A program made the translations under genes and the position numbers. From Candidatus Pacearchaeota archaeon (GTDB lineage: Archaea; Nanoarchaeota; Nanoarchaeia; Pacearchaeales; GW2011-AR1): a stretch of 8,019 bases of DNA. The DNA lies in the NCBI GenBank assembly GCA_002690445.1, contig NZER01000496.1, forward strand, positions 1 to 8,019. Reading direction: 5' to 3'. Shown here one piece after another: positions 1 through 7,800 of this stretch. Numbering within the stretch: position 1 is the stretch's first letter; every line of letters starts with the position of its first letter. A model generated the notes under the pieces. The model saw only the letters and a program-made list of their open reading frames with translations, did not search any database and was not told the DNA's origin.

Positions 1-276
1 AGGTTCTGGTTCCTCATATCTAAGAGTCATAGGAAACATGGCTACATAGCGAGGAAAAAGATCCTGATCAGGACGTATAGCTTTAAGAAAGCCATCCATT
101 CCATTCGATCCTTTCAAACACCCACCAAAACAGTGGTACTTGCCAGTTTTGTAGTTCACCGCTAAAGAGGCATTATTGTCGTCATGAAGAGGACAATAAA
201 TCATGATTTCGCCATCGCGTGTCTCACGAAGTACGTTCAATCCAACTTCTTTTTCTAAAAATTCTCTAACTTCCAT
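1..276 (-). CDS. DnaG-like DNA primase, N-terminal CHC2 zinc-binding domain (partial, 3' end beyond window)
   Basis: This gene probably makes the RNA primers for phage DNA replication; only its first 92 codons are visible. The visible protein carries the CHC2-type zinc ribbon of bacterial and phage primases: CPLH (C28, H31), then NASLAV, then YHCFGGC (C49, C53) followed by LKGSNG. The motif order and the start close to the zinc finger match the family. The second cysteine pair is spaced CxxxC rather than the usual CxxC. The ATG at 276 is the first possible start, because an in-frame TAA lies two codons upstream. AGAGG at 290-294 could be the ribosome binding site, but its 13-base spacing is long. 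The start overlaps the end of the small membrane gene by 11 bases, and a helicase gene lies just upstream, so it is the third gene of a replication operon. The catalytic TOPRIM domain is not in the window, so a primase-helicase fusion or a zinc-finger-only protein cannot be excluded. Confidence 0.88.
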   Translation of the reverse strand, partial: MEVREFLEKEVGLNVLRETRDGEIMIYCPLHDDNNASLAVNYKTGKYHCFGGCLKGSNGMDGFLKAIRPDQDLFPRYVAMFPMTLRYEEPEP

Positions 277-451
277 CGTTTAAAGGAAACCTCTGTAAAA
301 TCCGTATTCCGCTAAATAAAGTCACCGATACGAACATCAACGTAGTAAATACACCAAACCATATACCCATAGATGAATTAAATGTTCCTAAATATTCTGC
401 CAATATCCATAAACCCCAAATAAATGATCCCGCTAAACTAATCAACGTCAT
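266..451 (-). CDS. Small two-helix membrane protein of unknown function, between helicase and primase
   Basis: I do not recognise this 61-residue protein. It has two hydrophobic stretches that look like membrane helices: about residues 3-21 (from LISLAGSFIWGLWILAEY) and about 28-47 (MGIWFGVFTTLMFVSVTLF). A short polar loop (GTFNSS) joins them, and the tail SGIRILQRFPLNDGS contains two arginines. The unique part, between the helicase stop and the primase start, codes almost exactly these helices, which argues for a real gene. The ATG at 449-451 overlaps the helicase end by 14 bases, and the stop overlaps the primase start by 11, suggesting translational coupling. No good ribosome site precedes this ATG. 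A TTG at 491-493 has AAGGG (499-503) five bases upstream and would give 75 residues. A holin-like or membrane-anchoring role is conceivable from size and topology, but nothing here proves either. Confidence 0.62.
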   Translation of the reverse strand: MTLISLAGSFIWGLWILAEYLGTFNSSMGIWFGVFTTLMFVSVTLFSGIRILQRFPLNDGS

Positions 452-1715
452 CAAAAGAAAGAGACGCAAAATCGCTAACGGCGATATCCCCAATAAGACC
501 CTTATCGGGGTCAAACTGAATACTAAAGCTCTCCATAATAGCTTCCCCATTCCGACGAAGAGGAACACGAATGTCTCTAGCCAAAGGGGATACGTCAGAT
601 GGACCCAACGCCAAAAGGTAATCCAACCCTCTGTTAACGCCGTAACCGTGCGCGACATCGGTATGTGAAGGGACACCTTCGGCTTTTGCACCTTCGCGAT
701 TAGTCTGATGGGTGATAATAACCAAGCAGTCATTTTGGACTGCCACATTTTTAAGCGCATAGACATTAGCTTCTGCTCCTTCCCATATTGATCTAGCGTG
801 AGAAGGGAGAGACATCTGATAGATACCATCTACAATAAGTACGTCTGGTTTCGTCTGAGTCGCTATTGCGGAAATCTCATCCGCAGAAATCAATCCGACA
901 TTACCTGCCGAATTAATAATTTGCCAGTCCTTCCGATCTTGACCTTGCCATTCCTTTAAAAACTCTTCATATGTATCTTCATTTGGACCTGCCTGACCTA
1001 TCTCTATAGCATTATAAGAGAGATCGTATCCTAACGAACGTCCTAAAATCACATCGGATCGCATTTCTAACTCTGTTAATGACAGTTCTGGCGACACAAT
1101 CACGATTTTTCGGCTCTCAAAATAATTAGCGGCAGCTATCTTTAATGCCAAATAGGACTTTCCGACTTTCGTGTCAGCCAAAATCATAGCAATCTGACCT
1201 TTCATAAAAGAAACACCGCGAGTATCTAATGGAGCAATGCCTGTTATGAACTTGCTTTCGTTGGTAGCACTATCTCTTCTCATCCTATAAGCCTCTAACC
1301 TATTAACTGGATCACGAGCATCTAAAACTGTTTGATGCTGATCTTCAGATTGCATTAAATTTTGTAATCTAGAAATTAAAAATGGCACAGCCTCACGAGG
1401 AGACTCCAAAAGAACTTTTTGTGCGGTATAGAAGTGCGAATTAGCAACAGATGTCAAATGCACTTCAAAATATTTTTCCGATATATAGTTAAATTCTTGG
1501 GGAGGTGATAGTTCGAAATCGGGGAACTCACCTTTAAACAATTCTGCATTAGGAGCCGAACCGTATTGAGTAATGTAGTCCCAAAGAAATTCCGCAATCT
1601 GCGGGTAATAAGGAAACTTTGTACGGTCTAGGTTAAATTTTCTACCTAGCATAACTAAATGCTCAGGTTTTTTTAGAGATGAGAGTAGTAATCTCTCTGC
1701 AACTTCGGGTTCCAT
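438..1715 (-). CDS. DnaB-like replicative DNA helicase (RecA-fold ATPase)
   Basis: This is a hexameric-type replicative helicase that would use ATP to unwind the phage replication fork. Numbering from the ATG at 1715 (425 residues), a helical N-terminal domain (about 1-125) precedes a RecA-fold core. The core shows a DnaB-style Walker A, ADTKVGKS (180-187, equivalent to ARPxxGKT); H1a, VSPELSLTELEMR, with a likely catalytic Glu210; Walker B, DVLIVDG (291-297); the sensor stretch LVIITHQTNR (about 331-340); and PLRRNGE (385-391), matching the DnaB basic/arginine-finger motif. The length suits a phage DnaB. An upstream TTG at 1727 would add four residues, but it lies only two bases from the AAAGG at 1730-1734. 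The ATG is preferred although its spacing to AAAGG is 14 bases. The gene is first in an operon with the small membrane gene and primase, behind the promoter at 1804-1833. A RadA-like recombinase is less likely, given the adjacent primase and the N-terminal domain. Confidence 0.88.
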   Translation of the reverse strand: MEPEVAERLLLSSLKKPEHLVMLGRKFNLDRTKFPYYPQIAEFLWDYITQYGSAPNAELFKGEFPDFELSPPQEFNYISEKYFEVHLTSVANSHFYTAQKVLLESPREAVPFLISRLQNLMQSEDQHQTVLDARDPVNRLEAYRMRRDSATNESKFITGIAPLDTRGVSFMKGQIAMILADTKVGKSYLALKIAAANYFESRKIVIVSPELSLTELEMRSDVILGRSLGYDLSYNAIEIGQAGPNEDTYEEFLKEWQGQDRKDWQIINSAGNVGLISADEISAIATQTKPDVLIVDGIYQMSLPSHARSIWEGAEANVYALKNVAVQNDCLVIITHQTNREGAKAEGVPSHTDVAHGYGVNRGLDYLLALGPSDVSPLARDIRVPLRRNGEAIMESFSIQFDPDKGLIGDIAVSDFASLSFDDVD

Positions 1716-1748
1716 ATGTAAACACAACGCCTTTAAAATTTTTTATGA

Positions 1749-1796
1749 AATTGGAGAGACATTCACCTCTCGGTGAACTCCGATGTCTAACCAACT
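1749..1796 (-). promoter_or_regulatory. Bulged 5'-leader hairpin with GAGA tetraloop upstream of the helicase
   Basis: Read on the minus strand, AGTTGG (1791-1796) pairs with CCAATT (1749-1754), with one G-T pair. After a 2x2 internal loop, AGACA (1784-1788, minus sense TGTCT on plus) pairs with 1757-1761. A six-base one-sided bulge (1778-1783) follows, then TTCACC pairs perfectly with GGTGAA around a GAGA loop (1768-1771). GAGA is a stable GNRA tetraloop only on the minus-strand transcript, which fits the direction of the genes. The 5' foot coincides with the predicted start of the promoter at 1804-1833, so the mRNA would begin paired. Possible roles are 5'-end protection, an RNase III-type processing site, or protein binding. 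It is a poor intrinsic terminator because only three U residues follow the stem. Confidence 0.6.
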
Positions 1797-1803
1797 GATA
1801 TTT

Positions 1804-1833
1804 ATTCTACGCCTTCATATCGAGCAATGTCAA
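1804..1833 (-). promoter_or_regulatory. Sigma70-type promoter for the replication operon
   Basis: On the minus strand there is a perfect -35 box TTGACA (1828-1833), an 18-base spacer, and a -10 box TAGAAT (1804-1809; five of six match TATAAT). Transcription should start about seven bases further on, near 1796-1798, and read into the helicase about 80 bases downstream. The -35 box starts 10 bases after the TAA of the giant structural gene, so promoter and leader fill almost all of the gap between late-type and replication-type genes. A second TTGACT lies just upstream, but its 24-base spacing makes it unlikely. Host RNA polymerase use is inferred from the consensus match. Confidence 0.7.
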
Positions 1834-1843
1834 AGTCAATATT

Positions 1844-4800
1844 TTAAAAGTGGGCATTTAATCCAGATGTATTCTTAGTAGAATTAAACAGTACCACGTA
1901 GTTTATGGTAGCTCCGTTGATAGTATTTCCTGCGGCATCTCTAGCAGTTAAAGTAACACTAGAAGTGCCGTTTGTTGTAATTTGCACATAACCATTGTAT
2001 TCACCATTTGCCACAATACGAGGATTAGAAGTTAGCGCAGGTAATACAATTGTAAGATTACCACTGCTATCAGCCGCCTTCCTGCCACTAAGTCCTACAA
2101 ATACCTCAGCTTGTGCTTTCGGGGTATCAGTGTCCCATTCATCATATGTAGCACCACTATTAAAAACCCCACGATGTGCTAAATATAAACCAGTTCCTTC
2201 ATTCGCAGTATCAGATTTTCTAAGATAAAGAGTAGCTTCTCCCTCATTAGGATGAAAATCTGGTGTTGCGCCAGTAACACCATCAGTGGCGTCTCTAGCA
2301 ATAAAGGTAAGACCAGCGCCTCCCGTAGCATCTCCGCTCTCATCAGCACGCAATCCTTGCATATCTACACGAAGAAGATCTTTAGAAACCGTCTCACGAG
2401 TAGGAAAGTTCTCATACATCTGCCACGAAAGTCTAAAATCATCAGGGAATGACTGAGTATGATTACCAGCATTTAAACCGGGACCCGGTATATCTATAGA
2501 GTTAGATAAATCAGTTGAATCCATATTCATACGAATAGTGGGTCTGCTAGGACCTTCGGGCATGAAATCCAATGAGTTCTGTACTGATTTATCAATTGGC
2601 TGGAACACAGCATTTGCTGTTTCTCTGACTTGAGAAGATAGATCACGAAGAAGTTGTTTCTCCGGTTCTCCCGGTTCTGAAACAGAAGATAGATCTCTGA
2701 ACAACACTAAGTCTGTGCCACCTGATCTAGCTCCTGTAGTAATAGAATAAACCAACCAATTTTCAGTCACTATTCCAGCATTCTGTAGATAAACATTAAC
2801 TAGATCACCTGCTCTTAAAACTTTCGGCATACCATTACCTGCCGCATAAACAGGAAAATCAGACAACTTAACAGCCGCTTGTCTAATAGAAGCAGGAGTT
2901 ATAACTCCGTCTGATCCTGCTCTGCCTTGTGATAAATCGCCTTGTACAGAAAAAGTTGTGTTACTTACCCTAGTAATGCTCCTATATCCATCAATAGATG
3001 GAACTGAATTAGAGCCGCGAATATAAACCATTTCGCTCGTATTCAATCCATGAGGCTCAGCAATAAATGCATACCCCAAACTATCAGTAGGAGTAGTTCC
3101 TGCACTCACATCAGCCAGTTCAAACGTACTTCTATCTGTATCAATCTTAGAGATGGTCTGTAGCGTCTCATTGACTGCGGTAGTCACAGTACCAAATAAC
3201 TTAACCTGATCGCCCACAACTAACGTAGTCTTAGCCTGCGGATGGATAATAGATCCTACTGCGTCAAAAGCATTATCTAGACCTGCTGAAGCAGGAGAAA
3301 CGGTTCTATCGCTTAACTCATAATCAAGCGTAGCTAAATTAGCCACAGAATCAGCAGTCTGTATATAAAATTGTTTCTGACCTGTCACAAACACCTTGTG
3401 AACATAGTTATAACTGACAGTATTCTCATTCTCAGTAGTAGAAAAAGCCCCAACACCCTGATATCTAGGAGCGGTATTCGCAACATCAGTGATTAAAACT
3501 TTATCTCCTGTAATCAGATTATGTGCAATCTCAGTATTAATGTAAGTTTGGTTATAGATATAAACATCAGCCTCATCAGAATGAGAAGCTATTGTTGTGC
3601 CATTTACTGCCCTAACTGTCTCAAAAACAGTTGGAATAGTATTATTTCCAGCAGTAGCGGCTGAAGTAATAAGTAACTGTTCGGAATCTATGAGAATAAT
3701 CTGACCAACTGCAAAATCTACCGCCCCTCTACCATAAACATCAGTAAGCTCTACGGTGACCTGTGTAGTACCTATTTGGTTATTAATAGCACCATCTAGT
3801 TGGGATGTCCTGATAGTAGACTGCGCTGAATTACTCTTTATCTGAATACCTTTCATCTCGAATAGAGTAGTCTGCATGGGGTTATTATTGTCAGTATAGG
3901 TTAAATACTTATAAGAGCCGCCTGTAGTTATAACCGATGGACTAGCGGCAGTTATATCAAGAATCTCTAACGATGTAGAAGCTTTTAACTGCTGCAATAA
4001 CGCTATAGCACGTTGCTGACATTGTGTGTCATTAGTTAGTGTTGAGTCATCAACAATCTTTTCTTTAACTATACGGAATTTACGTATACTTTCTTCGTCA
4101 CGAGCGGCTGCAAATGACCCTGCACGACCACGTACTGTAACCACATTTACAAAATCTTGAGCAAGATCTTTAAGAGAATACGATATGACTCTCAGAGTAC
4201 TAGCTTCATTAATAGAGGTTTCTCTATCATCCACCGTTAAACCAAATTGGGCTAAGTCAGAGGTGTGGCGATAGTTATTTTGTCCAGCAAGGGTGTTTGT
4301 AGATAAATCAGGATTCCAAGTATTAGGTCCGCACCATACGCGACGCAAAGAAATAGCCGAAGCAGCGTTAGTTGTATACCTGAATCGTATAAAATAATAA
4401 GCATCGCCAAAACGCTTATTTAGGTTGAATGCCTGTCCTGTATTAGCAGCCGTTGCATCTTTTTGCCCAGCCATAGCGGACTTCCAGAATCCAAAACCGG
4501 GAGTAAAGAAAGACATTTCTGAATTTCCATCAGGAAGATATCCTTTAAAACCTCCAGTTAGGTCAGTAGCATGGAAGTCCATCCAATCTGAACTCTTGCC
4601 ATCATGACTTCCCTTAAAGTACTCCCAAGTTCCTGCACCCGCACCACCATTCGCAAAAGTGCTCGAAATAGCATTGAAGCGTAATTGCGTAAAAGGAGAC
4701 TTACTACCGAAGTAGATAATATCAGTTGCTTGTGGAGTACCTAAGCTTGATGTAGGCGAAGTCAGGTATCCGGTATTTACAGTACCAGCCCCTGAAACAG

Positions 4801-7800
4801 TAATAGGTATAGTAAATTTCGTAGGGGATAAAACCTCATTAATCAAAATCGTTTCATTAATAGCAGGTGTTGATCCAGCCGTACCCGCTATCGTTACAGC
4901 CTGACCTGCCACTAACCCATGACTATTACGAGTAGTAATAATTCCTGAAGTACCAGTATCAATCGCAGTAATAGAAACATATCTAGTTACAGTTCCAGTA
5001 GTGATAGCAGAAGTTACATTTACAAACGCATTCGCCTGTGTCTTATATGTGAACTCATCGAGCGATATAACTTCATTAACAATGTACACATTGCCTGTAG
5101 GAGGAGAACTACTAGTACCAGCACATATAAAAGCATCATTTGGACGGAATTGATGTGGAACAGCCGTTCGAATAATTCCCGGCTGACCAGTACCAGAAGA
5201 AGCGATATCTAAAGTCTTACCGTACGGAGAATCAGAAGATAGGTTTGCCGTTATATCATTAAATTCAGTACGGTGCATATACGCACTTGTAACACCACCA
5301 GCAACATAAGGTTCGTCAATTACTACAGTAGTGCTACTCGGAACTCTAACAGCCTTCCAGATACCTTTAAGATGGTCACTATCTGTAGCACCAAGTACTT
5401 CAAAAGTATCACCTACTGCCAAACCATGAGAAGAAGCCGTAGTAAGTCGAGTAAAACCATTTAATGCCGCAGATGAGCTAATTGCTATACGGTCTGCTAC
5501 CTTAGAAGCATCAAAAAAATAAACGGCATCTAAATTATTATTAGCCGCTGAACCTCTAGGACTAGAAGTATTATTAGTAACCCAAGGTTCTTTACCCCTA
5601 TCAAAATATTTAAAACGAGAATTAGTAGCAGTACGAATATGCCTGACTGATGCCCCGTTTCTGGGAGTGCCATCCATTCGAATTCTCATCCAATACAAAC
5701 TTTTTGTATTGGGTGGATCTGATAAACGATCCAGCTTTATATCATCCGGAGTCGTTAAAGATGCTCCTGTCCTGCCTAAATCAAACGTAAGAACAACTCG
5801 ACTTGTAACAGTTTTTACCCGATAAGTCCCATCAATCGCATTAGTGTTAGCGCTGTCAGTAATAGTAATATAATCGCCAACCGCGCAGTGATGTGCGCTG
5901 CTAAAAGTTAAACTTATATCTGTCGTACTACCGACATAAGCGCTAGTGAGAATTCGAATGGAAGTGGTAGTAGAGTTATTCATAGCAGCACGCGCACCCG
6001 GACCCATAGAATGGGACGAATATGGACCAATTAACGAGGCACGGTTAGACCATGATGTATCAACTGACATCGCATATGCACTGTCATGTTCAGGCACAGA
6101 AAAGCTACGAACGGGATTTACCGGAGGTAATACACGAGCAGGACTTTCAATTGTATTCTTTAGCGATACCTGATTTCTCGGCTTATCGGTATTAAACCTA
6201 ACTTCACAAGTCCAGTGAATAGTTCCACCAACAATACTACCTACGTCGTATCTCCATCTAGTTGGCCCCAAAGCGCCTAGAGGAAACTTATCTGTAATTA
6301 CTCCAATCTTAGAACGACCTGACCAAGATAAGTCACTGTAATTCTCTAGTGGCTGAATCGTGCGCCAAGCAGTTCTAGTGTCTTGACGACCATCAGTAGC
6401 AGCACTCCAGAAATTTCTAGGGAAGGTATCTAATATATCGAATTTAAAAGCTACATTCTCATAATCTGGAATTCCAGTTAAAACAAATCCTGAATTACCT
6501 ACAACACCACTATTATTTACCACCACCGAAAATGCAGTAGTAGAAGTAACTGTTACAGCATGATAACCGTCTACATCTATACCGCTGTTAGATCCAGAAA
6601 TAGCGACATAATCACCTGTAGTTAAACCATGCTCAATATTAGTGGTAACTACCGCTGGATCTGCTGAAGATACAGAAGTAATTCCAAGAGCTTTACCTTG
6701 TAAAGCATGTATCTCAAATCCGTTAAAAGGGTCGTCACTTCCTAAATAGAGTGCTTGTGTGCTGTTTTCTAATAAATTTACAGACTGCCCAAGTCCGTCC
6801 CAAAGAAGAAGAGAACCTGTACCAGTATTGCCGCTTTCCCTATTAAGAGAAACCCATTCGCCACCCGTCATATCATGGTTGTTCTCGCTATACAACGAGA
6901 CAGATACCGTATCGCCGCTGTCATGTGCAGCTTTATCACCTGCCGCCTCAGCACCAGAATTGAATCCTCGTGTAACAGTAAGGTTATTGGAGTTAATATC
7001 TGTGATTAACATATCTTCTGAATTCACAGTGATGACATCATCAAGCGCAAGACCGGATGCATCAGCTACAGGTACAGTTACAGTCGAATTATTGATACCA
7101 GAAGTAAGAGTAGTTTGAGCAATATTAGACGTATATTCCCACATCTCATCAAACGTCTTAGGATCTTCTGCACGAAAATCCCTGAATAATTTAGGTGGGG
7201 TATATAAAGATAAGGTAGCTATCTGTGCAGGAACAGTTCCATTTACAGGTAAATTGTCATTATGGGTCGCCGCAGTAGTGTCATTATGACCACGAACGAC
7301 AGTCATGGTAGAAGAGTTAGCTACATTAGTGACAAGCATATCCTCTGTATGCATCGTAACTACATCACCCGCAGAAAAATCTAACGCATTTGCAGCACCA
7401 GCCGTTGTTCCTGTCACATAACTATCTACAACAAGTGATGTATCTGTCGTATTAATATGTGATCCATCATTTAAAAGAGCGTATTTCGCAGATCTTTTAA
7501 CAAAACACCGTACCCAATACTTGTATGTACCTCTTGCCTCCCCAATACCTAACGAAGGCATAGATTCGCTGGTTACATCATCAGGTCGGACACTCCCACC
7601 AACCTCAAGAGTAGTCTCTGCAGAAGATACGCCAGAACGTTCAGACACATCCAAAACGCCGTAATTCGCACTAGCATTGCTAAAAGAGTCTCCATTAATG
7701 GTGTTGGTTCCTGTATAACCACTATATAGAGAAATAACATAGGGATTTAAAACATCTACATAGTTATCACCATTTAAAAATCCCCCATCACCAGAACCCG

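Noticed and set aside
494..829. Extension of the small membrane frame upstream to a start near 829
   Set aside because: This part lies wholly inside the helicase gene in another frame, crosses conserved helicase motifs, and has no start context; only the end after the helicase stop looks like an independent protein.
1725..1727. TTG as helicase start
   Set aside because: It is only two bases from the AAAGG sequence, and an ATG lies four codons downstream at a start typical for DnaB-like proteins (MEPEVAERLLL).
1749..1796. Leader hairpin as an intrinsic terminator of the giant gene
   Set aside because: Only three U residues follow the stem before mixed sequence, the stem has a large bulge, and it sits at the predicted start of a new transcript.
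2477..2489. ACCGGG-A-CCCGGT palindrome
   Set aside because: It is explained by codons for PGPG, has a single-base centre that cannot form a hairpin loop, and stands alone with no related copies seen.
6759..7118. Plus-strand frame of 119 codons and other shorter plus-strand frames inside 1995-6173
   Set aside because: They are antisense to the giant gene, lack recognisable motifs or ribosome sites, and the repeats that explain the sequence are read on the minus strand.
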